Shown: positions 14,824 through 23,900 of the stretch, piece by piece
Position numbering within the stretch: position 1 is the stretch's first letter
Layout of the letters: every line of letters starts with the position of its first letter
Source: Verrucomicrobiota bacterium
GTDB lineage: Bacteria; Verrucomicrobiota; Verrucomicrobiia; Limisphaerales; UBA11358
Assembly (NCBI GenBank): GCA_028873125.1
Contig: JAGWMQ010000026.1
Location: 1 to 32,540 of the forward strand
Reading direction: 5' to 3'
DNA: 32,540 bases
Made by a program: the position numbers and the translations under genes
Notes under the pieces: generated by a model
Told to the model about the DNA's origin: nothing
Databases searched by the model: none
Seen by the model: only the letters and a program-made list of their open reading frames with translations

Positions 14824-14858
14824 TCAACTTGTAACCTGCAACCTGCAACTTGCAACAT
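14824..14858. repeat. GCAACYT heptamer tract between ribD and ribE
   Basis: TCAACTT, GTAACCT, GCAACCT, GCAACTT and GCAACAT are five consecutive 7-mers, ending 6 nt before the ribE ATG. It takes up most of the 48-nt gap, including where a Shine-Dalgarno would be. Confidence 0.85.
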
Positions 14859-14864
14859 TTCATC

Positions 14865-15482
14865 ATGTTCACCGGCATCGTCGAAGAAACGGGAACCGTC
14901 GAGCGCCTCAGGCCAGCGGCAAAATCCGTCGCGTTGACCGTGCGCTCTGCTGTGACCGGTCGCGGCCTGAAGACCGGCGGCAGCCTCGCTGTCAACGGCT
15001 GCTGTTTGACAGCGGTGCAAGTCGTCGCGCGAGGGAAATTCAAGCTGGTCCAGTTCGATCTGCTCCAAGAAACGTGGCGGCGCACTAATCTGCAATTTGC
15101 CAGGCCCGGTTCACTCGTGAATCTGGAGCGGCCCTTGCGGGCGGGCGGCGAGGTGGGAGGACACTTCGTGACCGGTCACATTGACGGCATGGGGAAAATC
15201 CTGCGCCGGGGAAAATCCGGCCCGGACCACGTGCTCGACATCACCGCGCCGCCGGAGGTGATGCGTTACGTGGTTCAGAAGGGCTCGATTGCCGTGGACG
15301 GCGTCAGCCTGACGGTTGCCGGCGTCCGGAAGGCCGGCTTTCGCGTCTGGATCATCCCGCATACGTTTGAAATCACCGCCTTGCGCGCACGCCAGGCCGG
15401 CAACGCGGTAAATCTGGAGGCCGATCTGCTGGGCAAGTACGCGGAAAAGTTTCTCGCGCGCCGCCTTAGAACCCGTTCGTGA
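14865..15482 (+). CDS. ribE: Riboflavin synthase alpha subunit RibE
   Basis: Dismutates two molecules of 6,7-dimethyl-8-ribityllumazine into riboflavin and a pyrimidine. The product has 205 residues with two similar lumazine-binding barrels. The first starts MFTGIVEETGTVERL and includes SLAVNGCCLTAV. The second starts at about residue 98 with GGHFVTGHIDGMGKI and includes SIAVDGVSLTVAGV. A C-terminal trimerisation helix (LEADLLGKYAEKFL) follows. ATG 14865 gives the invariant MFTG start; there is no Shine-Dalgarno because a heptamer repeat fills the upstream gap. Its last 17 bases overlap the convergent gspF-like gene. ribBA and ribH are not in the window. Confidence 0.94.
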   Translation: MFTGIVEETGTVERLRPAAKSVALTVRSAVTGRGLKTGGSLAVNGCCLTAVQVVARGKFKLVQFDLLQETWRRTNLQFARPGSLVNLERPLRAGGEVGGHFVTGHIDGMGKILRRGKSGPDHVLDITAPPEVMRYVVQKGSIAVDGVSLTVAGVRKAGFRVWIIPHTFEITALRARQAGNAVNLEADLLGKYAEKFLARRLRTRS

Positions 15483-16452
15483 TGGTGTTGATCTGGTTGA
15501 AGTAACCGATCCAAAACCGCAAGACGATGACGGCCACGATCAGTATCACCGTGAAATAGACGCCACGAGGCACCCATTGGCTGACGAGGTGAAGCTTGTG
15601 CGTGCCTTCCTCGCCGCAAATCCGGTGAAGGTGGCGGAGTGAATCGTCCAGTTTGCCGCTGATTTCGCCGCTGGCGTAAAGCCGGGTGAAGATTTCGGGA
15701 AATTGTCCGGATTCGCGCACGGCCTCGGAAGGGGTCTGGCCGGCGGCAACTTGCGGCCGCCACGCCAGCACGGCGCGGCGCAGGGCGGGCGAACCGCTGG
15801 CGCGGGCCGCCAGTTCCCAGGCCTCGATGATGGTGACTCCCGCGCTGAGCAGCGCCTCCAGCGCGGCGGCCAGGCGGGACAAGGCCAGATATTGCCGGGC
15901 GCTGCCCAGCACCGGTACCGGCCGCAACAGCGACTCCACCAGGGCGCGCCACCGTTCGCCGCGCCGGCTCTGGCCGGCATAGACTAAAAACACGGTGCCG
16001 GCGTAAACCGGAATGAATCCGACGAGCAGCACCGGCAGCCACGCGGCGCCGCGGAGAAATTGCAATAGGGCAACGAGGCAGACGGCGCAGTGATAGACAA
16101 AAACAGGATAAGCCAGATCGGCCAGGACCTGGCGCAGCACGCGGGCACGGTCGGTGTAATGGTCGGCCAGCAGGCCGAAACAGGCGTCGAGCCGGCCGCT
16201 GCGTTCGCCGGCATCCAGCAGGGCAAGGTCGTAAGCGGGCAGCCAGTTGGCGTGTTGCGCGGCCTCGCTGAAAGTGGAGCCGCGTTCCAGTTCGGCCAGC
16301 AGGCGCCGCAGCGGTTCGCGGAAGGTGTGGGCGGGCGGGGCGTGCTGGATCTGTTCCAAGGCGGGCCTCAGGGAAATCCCGGCGGAGGTCAACTGGGCGA
16401 GGCGACGATAGAGTTCGCCGCGCTGTGTGAATTGCCGGGGCGTGACAATCAT
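15466..16452 (-). CDS. Type II secretion/type IV pilus inner-membrane platform protein, GspF/PilC-like (orphan)
   Basis: Polytopic platform protein of the T2SS/T4P superfamily, 328 residues. Two T2SF domains are visible. The first runs RRLAQLTSAGISLRPALEQI to LPAYDLALLDAGERSGRLD. The second runs LSRLAAALEALLSAGVTIIE to FTRLYASGEISGKLDDSL. Hydrophobic segments lie at about 110-165 (two spans) and 298-322. Typical partners (GspE ATPase, GspG pseudopilin) are not adjacent, so its complex is unknown; the pilin-like protein at 3417-4079 is distant. ATG 16452 was chosen because upstream in-frame sequence is Arg-rich and atypical and because GGAGG lies just before it, although unusually close. Its end overlaps ribE by 17 bases. 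Confidence 0.88.
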   Translation of the reverse strand: MIVTPRQFTQRGELYRRLAQLTSAGISLRPALEQIQHAPPAHTFREPLRRLLAELERGSTFSEAAQHANWLPAYDLALLDAGERSGRLDACFGLLADHYTDRARVLRQVLADLAYPVFVYHCAVCLVALLQFLRGAAWLPVLLVGFIPVYAGTVFLVYAGQSRRGERWRALVESLLRPVPVLGSARQYLALSRLAAALEALLSAGVTIIEAWELAARASGSPALRRAVLAWRPQVAAGQTPSEAVRESGQFPEIFTRLYASGEISGKLDDSLRHLHRICGEEGTHKLHLVSQWVPRGVYFTVILIVAVIVLRFWIGYFNQINTITNGF

Positions 16453-16586
16453 TGCCTCCAGGATACGGCGTCGCAAAACGCAAAAGCAACCCCGATTACG
16501 CTCCCGCAGCCCTTTCGCAAGGCGGACTGGAGTTAGGATTTGGGGCGGGTGATGATTGTTTAGCCGGGCGACCATTCTGCTTCTGG

Positions 16587-16780
16587 CTTTCCGGCGCCTT
16601 GGCGTTTGGGAGAAAGCCTCGCTTCGAGACCCACCGGCGGCGAGTCTGCAGGCGCGCCCAAGCATCCCGTTTTCCGATCGGGCAGTGTGAGTCCGGGCCT
16701 TTGCCCGCTGAACAACCCAATGGGCTGGCCCCAGAACGGGGAGCGATAGATTTGCTGGCGCCACGCCCAATTCGGGAAGG
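16587..16780. other. Fold-rich GC segment of a gene-free stretch (possible structured RNA, strand unresolved)
   Basis: The gap 16453-17032 (580 nt) holds no convincing gene. Within it, the ends can pair over about 190 nt: TTGGCG...GG around 16599-16609 against CC...CGCCCAA at 16761-16770, extended outward by CTTTCCG (16587-16593) against CGGGAAGG (16773-16780). Inside are smaller hairpins: AGAC/GTCT at 16627-16646, CCCG/CGGG at 16666-16682, CGGGC/GCCCG at 16694-16707 and CCCC/GGGG at 16729-16741. GC-rich DNA forms such pairs easily, so this is suggestive only. It is not recognisable to me as tmRNA, SRP RNA or RNase P RNA. Confidence 0.3.
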
Positions 16781-16921
16781 TGACGCGGGGTTTTCGCTTG
16801 TTGCCACCGCGCCACTTGCCCAACGCCGTTTGCTTTCAGAACACGGTTGAACCTCAATCTTCCTTTCCAAGCAGCAGAAATTCGCTTTTGACGAACATCA
16901 TTATTCTCCAGAAAAATTACA

Positions 16922-16983
16922 TTGTCATTTGTCAACGGCTTCTGGTTAAATCCCTTGCAGATAAAATTATATTTTGCTATCCA
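16922..16983 (+). promoter_or_regulatory. AT-rich promoter-like segment upstream of hldD
   Basis: About 16855-16995 is sharply AT-rich against a GC-rich background. Two sigma-70-like pairs can be drawn: TTGTCA (16922-16927), 18 nt, TTAAAT (16946-16951); and TTGCAG (16955-16960), 17 nt, TATCCA (16978-16983). Either would give a leader of about 50-80 nt before ATG 17033. No experimental support. Confidence 0.3.
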
Positions 16984-17032
16984 CAATCATCGTGCGGTTG
17001 GCGACGCCTTGACCGGAAACACAAGCTCTTTA

Positions 17033-18040
17033 ATGAAGTCAGACCATTTCGGCGATGCGCGGGTCCTGGTCACCGGCGGCGCGGGTTTCATCGGCAGCGC
17101 GCTGGTCTGGGCGTTGAACCGGCGCGGCTGTGACAACATCGTCGTCTGCGACATCCTCGGCACGAGCGAAAAATGGCGCAATCTCGCGCCGCTGCGCTTC
17201 GCCGATTACCTCGAGGCGGAAGCGTTGCTGCCGCGCCTGCAGGGCGGCGCGCTTGGAAGGTTTGACCTGGTTCTGCACCTGGGCGCCTGCTCGTCCACGA
17301 CGGAGCGCGACGCGAGCTATCTCGTCCGCAATAATTTTGAATTCACCAAGGACCTCGCCGCGTGGTCGCTCGCCAACCGTGCGCGGTTCGTCTATGCCTC
17401 GTCAGCGGCGACCTACGGTGACGGCTCGGCGGGTATGGAGGACGACGAATCCAAACTCGAGACCCTGCGCCCACTGAACATGTACGGCTATTCAAAGCAC
17501 CTGTTCGATTTACACGCCCGGCGCGCCGGGTTTTTGAAACACATCGCGGGGCTGAAGTATTTCAACGTCTTTGGCCCGAACGAGGACCATAAGGGCGACA
17601 TGCGCTCGGTTGTCCACAAGAGCTTCGGGCAGGTGCAAGGCGAAGGCGTCATCCGCCTTTTCAGGAGTTATCGGAAGGATTTCGCCGACGGCGAGCAGAA
17701 GCGCGATTTTCTATACGTCAAGGACGCCGCCGCCATGACCCTGCATCTGGCCGCGAACAGGAAGGCCGGCGGCCTCTTCAACATCGGCTCCGGCCAGGCC
17801 CGCACCTGGAAGGACCTGGCCCGGTCGGTTTTTGCCGCGCTCGGCCGGCCGGCGAAAATCGAGTTCATCGAGATGCCGGAGGCCGTTCGCGACAGGTACC
17901 AATATTTCACGCAGGCGGACATTTCCCGGCTGCGGGCCACCGGCTACAACCAGCCCATCACGCCGCTCGAGCAGGCGGTCGCCGATTACGTCCGAAATTA
18001 TCTCGCGCCGGACCGGCGGCTGGATCCGGCGGTGGGTTGA
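17033..18040 (+). CDS. hldD: ADP-L-glycero-D-manno-heptose 6-epimerase
   Basis: Last step in making the ADP-heptose donor for the lipopolysaccharide inner core, so it implies an LPS-type outer membrane. The product has 335 residues, extended SDR family. It shows the NAD(P) motif VTGGAGFIG (13-21), SSAATYGDG (123-131) and the catalytic Tyr/Lys of MYGYSKHLFD (Tyr151, Lys155). The HldD-specific KYFNVFGPNEDHKGDMRSVV separates it from GalE-like epimerases. ATG 17033 gives the usual N-terminus; the frame is open back to 16922 but the extra residues are not family-like. No Shine-Dalgarno. The next gene is co-directional, 150 nt on. Confidence 0.93.
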   Translation: MKSDHFGDARVLVTGGAGFIGSALVWALNRRGCDNIVVCDILGTSEKWRNLAPLRFADYLEAEALLPRLQGGALGRFDLVLHLGACSSTTERDASYLVRNNFEFTKDLAAWSLANRARFVYASSAATYGDGSAGMEDDESKLETLRPLNMYGYSKHLFDLHARRAGFLKHIAGLKYFNVFGPNEDHKGDMRSVVHKSFGQVQGEGVIRLFRSYRKDFADGEQKRDFLYVKDAAAMTLHLAANRKAGGLFNIGSGQARTWKDLARSVFAALGRPAKIEFIEMPEAVRDRYQYFTQADISRLRATGYNQPITPLEQAVADYVRNYLAPDRRLDPAVG

Positions 18041-18190
18041 GAAACGGCGGCGGCCGACGGCGTTGTTGGCTGCGATCTTCCGCCGCGACCGTTCCGGTTT
18101 TGGCTCACGCGAGTCCCCGCCGCAGTTCTCCGAGAATTTACTGAAACGTGACTTGCGCGCCCGCTCCGCTTGCCTGCATTCTGCCGGAAA

Positions 18191-20923
18191 ATGAACATCG
18201 AAAATTTTGTCTGGTCCGGTCTGGTCGTCCTGGGTGCCTTTGATTTTTCCGGCAGTCGCGCTGGCGCAACCGGCTTCGACGCCATCCCTCAAACCGTCGG
18301 CTACCACGCCAACGGCTTCCAGACACCCGACAACCAGTTTCTGACGCCCGCCGGGACGCTGGTGCAACTGCCCGGCGTCAGGCCGAACGCGCTGGCCCTG
18401 GGCCCCGACGGGCGGTTGCTGGTGACCTCCGGCTTGAAACCCGAGTTGATCGTGCTGGACCCGGCGACGGGCCGGATCCGGCAGCATGTCCCCATGCCGC
18501 CGGACACGCAGAATGCGCCGGTCGCGCCGGTCGCCGCCGTCATCCTCAATCCGAAGGAGAACGACAAACTCAGTTTCACCGGCCTGGCCTTCTCGCCCGA
18601 CGGCCGACGGATTTATCTCTCGAACGTCAATGGTGACGTCAAGGTCTTCGGCGTCAGCCAGGATGACCAGGTCTCGCCGCTGTTTTCCTTTCCCTTGCCG
18701 CCCGCCAACAAGCCGGGCCGAAAATACGACATCCCCACCGGCATCGCCGTTTCCCCCGACGGCCGCAGAATCTACGTGGCGCTCAACGTCGCCAACCAAC
18801 TCGCCGAACTGGATGCCGCGAGTGGAAAAATCCTGCGGACCTGGGACGTCGGCGTGGCGCCTTACGACGTGGTTTTGGGTCGCAACAAAATCTACGTCAG
18901 CAACTGGGGCGGCCGCCGGCCCGACGCCGGCAGCGTCGTCGGCCCGATCGGGCGCAACGGGACGGTTCGCGTGGATGCGCGCTCCATCGCCCGCGAAGGC
19001 TCGGTGTCGGTGATCGTCCCGAGCCGGCCGGGGGCGAAGGAAGCAACCGAAATCCTCACCGGCCGCCATGCCTGCGCGCTGGCGCTGTCGCCCGACAAAA
19101 AATTTCTGGTGTGCGCCAGCGCCGGCGACGACACCTTGAGCGTTGTTGACACGCGCACCGACAAGGTCGTCGAAACCGTCTGGGCGCGGCAAAGTCCGGC
19201 CGATTTGTTCGGCGCGCAGCCCAACGCGCTGGCCTTCGACTCAGACGGCGAGAAACTGTTTGTGTGCAACGGCACGCAGAACGCCGTGGCCGTTTTTCAA
19301 TTCGAGCGCAAATCAAGATGGCTCGGACTGTTCCCCTATTTGCACTATGCGCCGGGCCAGACCCAAAACCTCGGCCTGATCCCGGTTGGCTGGTTTCCGG
19401 GCGGGATTGCCTATGACGCGCGGCGGCGGATGCTGGACGTGGCCAACCTCAAAAGTGTTTCGCCTGAAAAGGAGCCGGCTGCGAAAGGCAAGGGCCATGG
19501 CCTGGGTTTCAACACCCATCAATGGTATGGCTCGCTCTCGCTGGTGCCGCTGCCCTCCGGCGGCGCGCTGAAAAAAGACACGCAAACGGCGCTGGCGGAC
19601 TTGCGTTATCCGTTGCTGGCGGAGGCCGCCTTGCCGGCCCGCACCGGCCGGCCGCCGCGGCCGGTGCCCGAGCGCGTTGGCGAACCGAGCGTGTTCCGGC
19701 ACGTCATTTATATCATCAAGGAAAACCGCTCCTACGACCAGGTGTTCGGCGGCGTGGCGCAGGGCAACGGGGACCCGGACTTGTGCGTCTTTGGCGAGCG
19801 GGTCACGCCCAACCAGCACCAATTCGTCCGCGACTTTGTGCTGCTGGACAACACCTATTGCTGCAGCCTGTTGAGCGCCGACGGGCATCAGTGGACCGAC
19901 AGCGCCATCGCCACCGATTACGTCGAGCGCGAGTTCGCCGGCTGGCCGCGCAGTTATCCGGGCGGCGCCGATCCGAGCGGGCGCGACGCGATGGCCTATT
20001 CCCCGGCAGGCTTCATCTGGAACGACGCCGCCGGGCACGGCAAAACCGTGGCCGACTTCGGCGAATTCACCACGGACCATCATTATTGGAGGGCGTCACA
20101 TCGGCCGGAAAACAACTGGCTCGACGCCTACCGCGACCTCGTCACCGGCTCGAACGCCATCGTTTACACCGTCAAACCGGACCTGGCCGCGTTGCGACCC
20201 TACATCATGACCAACTACATGGGCTTTGATCTGAACGTGCCGGATGCGGTCCGCGCCGCGCGGTTCATCCAGGATTTGAAGCAGTTCGAGGCGGCGGGCC
20301 ATTTCCCGGACCTGGCCATCGTCTGGCTGCCGGACGACCACACCAGCGGCACGCGCTTCGGCTCGCCCACGCCCGAGGCCCAGGTGGCCGACAACGACCT
20401 GGCCTTCGGAGACATCGTGGACGCCGTCAGTCATTCCCCGTTCTGGACCAACACGTGCATTTTCGCCATCGAGGACGATCCCCAGGACGGCTGGGACCAT
20501 GTGAGCGCCTTCCGCACGACGGGCTACGTCATCAGCCCGTACACCCGGCGCCATGCCGTGGTGAACACCCAATACAATCAGACCAGTTTGTTGCGCACGA
20601 TTGAATTGATTCTGGGCATTCCGCCGATGAACCAGATGGACGCGACGGCCACGCCGATGTTCGATTGTTTCACCGACACGCCGGATTTCACGCCTTACAC
20701 CGCCGTGACCAATCAAGTGCCCTTGGACGAAATGAATCCGAATCCGAAGGAAATTTCCGATCCGGTCCTGCGCAAGGACGCGGTGGTTTCGTCAAAATTG
20801 CCGCTGGCCAAGGAAGACCAGTGTCCGGAGGATTTGTTCAACCACATCCTCTGGCGCGCCGTGAAGGGCTCGCATGTGCCTTATCCGAACTGGGCGGTGA
20901 AGGTTGCGGGAGACGATGATTAG
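18191..20923 (+). CDS. Exported YncE-like beta-propeller fused to a phosphoesterase domain
   Basis: The 910-residue product combines a signal-like N-terminus (FVWSGLVVLGAFDFSGSRAGA), a beta-propeller (about 40-460) and a C-terminal phosphoesterase domain of the phospholipase C/acid phosphatase type (about 500-830). Propeller blades repeat the pattern GLAFSPDGRRIYLSN / GIAVSPDGRRIYVAL / ALALSPDKKFLVCAS. The catalytic domain opens with HVIYIIKENRSYDQVFGG (ENRSYD at 511-516). Later metal-site-like segments are LPDDHTSGT (about 714) and AIEDDPQDGWDHVSAF (about 761). Substrate is unknown; extracytoplasmic phosphate-ester hydrolysis is the likely role. ATG 18191 follows a weak GGAAA. Its last 4 bases overlap the convergent helicase gene. 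Confidence 0.88.
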   Translation: MNIENFVWSGLVVLGAFDFSGSRAGATGFDAIPQTVGYHANGFQTPDNQFLTPAGTLVQLPGVRPNALALGPDGRLLVTSGLKPELIVLDPATGRIRQHVPMPPDTQNAPVAPVAAVILNPKENDKLSFTGLAFSPDGRRIYLSNVNGDVKVFGVSQDDQVSPLFSFPLPPANKPGRKYDIPTGIAVSPDGRRIYVALNVANQLAELDAASGKILRTWDVGVAPYDVVLGRNKIYVSNWGGRRPDAGSVVGPIGRNGTVRVDARSIAREGSVSVIVPSRPGAKEATEILTGRHACALALSPDKKFLVCASAGDDTLSVVDTRTDKVVETVWARQSPADLFGAQPNALAFDSDGEKLFVCNGTQNAVAVFQFERKSRWLGLFPYLHYAPGQTQNLGLIPVGWFPGGIAYDARRRMLDVANLKSVSPEKEPAAKGKGHGLGFNTHQWYGSLSLVPLPSGGALKKDTQTALADLRYPLLAEAALPARTGRPPRPVPERVGEPSVFRHVIYIIKENRSYDQVFGGVAQGNGDPDLCVFGERVTPNQHQFVRDFVLLDNTYCCSLLSADGHQWTDSAIATDYVEREFAGWPRSYPGGADPSGRDAMAYSPAGFIWNDAAGHGKTVADFGEFTTDHHYWRASHRPENNWLDAYRDLVTGSNAIVYTVKPDLAALRPYIMTNYMGFDLNVPDAVRAARFIQDLKQFEAAGHFPDLAIVWLPDDHTSGTRFGSPTPEAQVADNDLAFGDIVDAVSHSPFWTNTCIFAIEDDPQDGWDHVSAFRTTGYVISPYTRRHAVVNTQYNQTSLLRTIELILGIPPMNQMDATATPMFDCFTDTPDFTPYTAVTNQVPLDEMNPNPKEISDPVLRKDAVVSSKLPLAKEDQCPEDLFNHILWRAVKGSHVPYPNWAVKVAGDDD

Positions 20924-23900
20924 TCCTCCGCGAACAAATACTCCAAATCCGTGGCGGTGAGGCTGCGCGCGAAGCCTTCCTCGCCCAGCACGTCGGCGAT
21001 GGTCTGCGCCTTGCTCTGCTGCAATTCCCAGATCTTTTCCTCGACCGTGCCCGGGGCGATGAGCCGGTAGGCGTTCACTGTCTGCGTCTGACCGATGCGG
21101 TGCGACCGGTCAATCGCCTGTGCCTCCACCGCCGGGTTCCACCACGGGTCGTAAAGGACGACGTAGCTGGCATTGGTCAGGTTCAGGCCGGTGCCGGCGG
21201 CGCGCAGGCTCAGGAGAAAGACGCCCGGACTGGCGTCCGCCTGGAAGGCGCTGACCACCTGCTGCCGGTCCTTGGTCTGGCCGGTCAGCATGTGGGTCTT
21301 GATCTGGCGCGCCAGGCATTCCTTATCGAGCCGTTGCAGCATCTGGACAAACTGGCTGAAGACCAGGACCTTCTGGCCGTCGGCGATGAGCGGGTCGAGC
21401 AATTCAAACAGCGTCTCGGTCTTGCCGCTGGCCGTGTTGCTGCCGACAAGCGAGGGGTGGCAGCAAATCTGGCGCAGGCGGGTGAGCGCGGCCAGGACGT
21501 GCATCTTGCTCTTGTTGAGACCCTGCTCCTCGACGGCCTTCATCACCTGCTCGCGGCTGCGCCGCAATTCCGCCAGATACAGTTTGCGCTGCTCGTCGCC
21601 GAGCGGACAGTCGCGGCGCTGCTCGATGCGGTCGGGCAGGTCCTTGGCGACGTGCTTCTTGAGGCGGCGCAGCAGGAGCGGCCGCAGCTTGGCGGAGAGC
21701 CGTTTGCGCGCGATGCGCTGGGCGGATTCGGTCTTTTCCCAGCGTGTCTCCGTGCTCGGCGCCGATTCCTCGGGCGCGTGGGCGCGCGGCTCGTAGGTTT
21801 CCAAAAATTGTTCCTGGTTGCCGAGGTAGGCGGGTTGGATGAAATCCACGATGCTCCACAAATCCAGCAGCCGGTTTTCCAGCGGCGTTCCGGTGAGCGC
21901 CAGGCGATGCTCGCTTTTCAACTGCTTGACGGATTGCGTGACTTGGGCGCCGGGATTTTTGATGAACTGCGCCTCGTCCAGGATCACCGCGCGGAAGGCG
22001 AATTTTTGGAGTTCCTCGAGGTCGCGCCGGAGCAGCGCGTAGTTGGTCACGATCAAATCATGCTGCGGAATCTGCCGGCGCAAATTGTGCCGCGCCGCGC
22101 CGCTTTCCAGCACGAGCACCCTCAAGGCGGGGGTGAACCGCTCCGCCTCGCGCCGCCAGTTGTGCAGGACGGACGCCGGACAGATCACCAGCGACGGCTT
22201 GGGATTTTTGGCGTGGCGCTCCTTGAGCCACCCCATCCAGGCGAGCGTTTGCAGCGTCTTGCCCAGCCCCATGTCGTCGGCCAGGACGCCGCCCAGCCTG
22301 ATCTGCGCCAGGTGGCAGAGGAAATCGAAGCCGTCCTTTTGATACGGGCGCAACTCGGCGCGCAGGCCCTTGGGCAGCGCCACGGAGGGAACGCCCTTGA
22401 ACTCGGAAATGCGCCGGCGCAATTCCTTGGCTTCCGGCGAATCGGCGAACCGCGTCAACTCGCTTTCGTCCAGATGCGCGACGTGCTCCAAGCCGACTTT
22501 CTGGGGCACGGCGACAAGCCCGTCCACGCCCATTTCGGCCATCGCCTCGTGCGCGCCCTGAACGGCGGCGGCGTCCAGCTCGACCCAGCCGGAATTGGGC
22601 AGTTTCACGAACCGGCCCGCGGCCGAGGCCAGCCGCTCCAGGTCCGCCTTGGTCAATTTGAGGCCCTCGGCCTCCCATTCGGCGGAAACGGACAGCCAGT
22701 CAATGCCGCTGCCCTTGACGACCAGCCGCGGCTTGAGGGCGCGCGGCGCGAGGAACAGCCGGTGAAAGGCCGGGTTGCCGAGAAATTCGGCCTGGGGGGG
22801 GCGTTCCGCCCAGGCGGAGGCGAGCGCCCCGAGAAAATTTTCATTCGCGTCGCCGATCCACAGCCCCGGCTCGGGCGCAAACCAGTCCAGCTTCCGCAGC
22901 CACCGCACCGCCGGCTCCAGGCGCGGGTCGTCCAGGATTTCGGGCTTTTCCTCCGGACGCCGCTTGGCGTCGCTGGCGCTCCACTCGTGGCCGTTCCAGA
23001 ACCAGACACTGTGGTCGCGCTGGCTGCGGGCCAGCAGGCGGAGGCGCACCGTGTCGTCCAGCAGCTCAAAGACGAATTGCGGCGCCGCCCGATGAGTGAC
23101 GCAAAGCCGTTCCCAATCCACGCCGCGGGCCGATTGCGTTCTGCGCAGGTGCAGGAGCAACCGATGGCTCAACTTGCGGACCGGGATGGAGGGTTTGCGC
23201 GCCAGGTATTTCAGGACCGCCGGCGGCGGCGCGTCGCGCAACAGATAAAACGTGTTGCCCACCAGTGCCAGGGGCGGCTGACGGTTGAAGAATTTTGCGG
23301 CGGCGACGGAATGGTTTTCGCCGTCGGGCAGCGTGAAGCGGTGCGTGAACGCCAGTTCCGGATCGCCGTTTTCGAGATGCGGGGACAGGGCGATGATCTG
23401 GCCGTGAAACTGGAGCGGCCGGCCGTTCTCGGAAAACTCCAGGCGCCGGGTGTGCCCCCAGCGGGCCAGCCATTGCAGCAGTTCGGTGTCGGTCAACACC
23501 AGCAGGTCGGCGCCGTCATCGCGGTGGCGGTGCGCCTCGGCCAGCCACTGGATGAACTCCCAGTCGGGCGGCGGAAACAGCTCCTGCTCGTGCGTGGCGC
23601 GGACGACGAGGTCAATCAGTTCGCGCAGCGTGCGCGCCTTTTCGCCGGTGCGCGGCCGGGACAGGAGGAATTGCACGCCCAGGCGGTGGTGCGACGGCTC
23701 GGCGTCATCCGGCTGCGCCCGGCAGACCACCCTCAACGTGGCGCGGGGCGTCTCGAGCAGCGGCAGGGCCGGCGGCGAGAGCCAGTTTTCCAATTCCCGC
23801 ACCAGTTGTTGCTCCTGCTCGGCCTCTTCGGCCCGGGCAAAGCGGTCGGCGCTGGCGTGGGCTTGCAGTTCCGGCGGCACGGGGCGTTTGGCGCGGAGGA

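Noticed and set aside
14303-14858. Heptamer tracts as a degenerate CRISPR array
   Set aside because: Units are 7 nt with no spacers and there are no cas genes.
16587-16780. Assignment of the structured gap to 6S RNA
   Set aside because: A short stretch on the minus strand (TTGTTCAGCGGGC, and GCCTGC) recalls Escherichia coli 6S, but the distance between those parts is far too short for the 6S fold, so only an unassigned structure is reported.
16496-16986. Upstream extension of the gspF-like gene to 16986
   Set aside because: The added residues are Arg/Pro-rich and unlike the family, and the conserved N-terminus begins at ATG 16452 just after a GGAGG.
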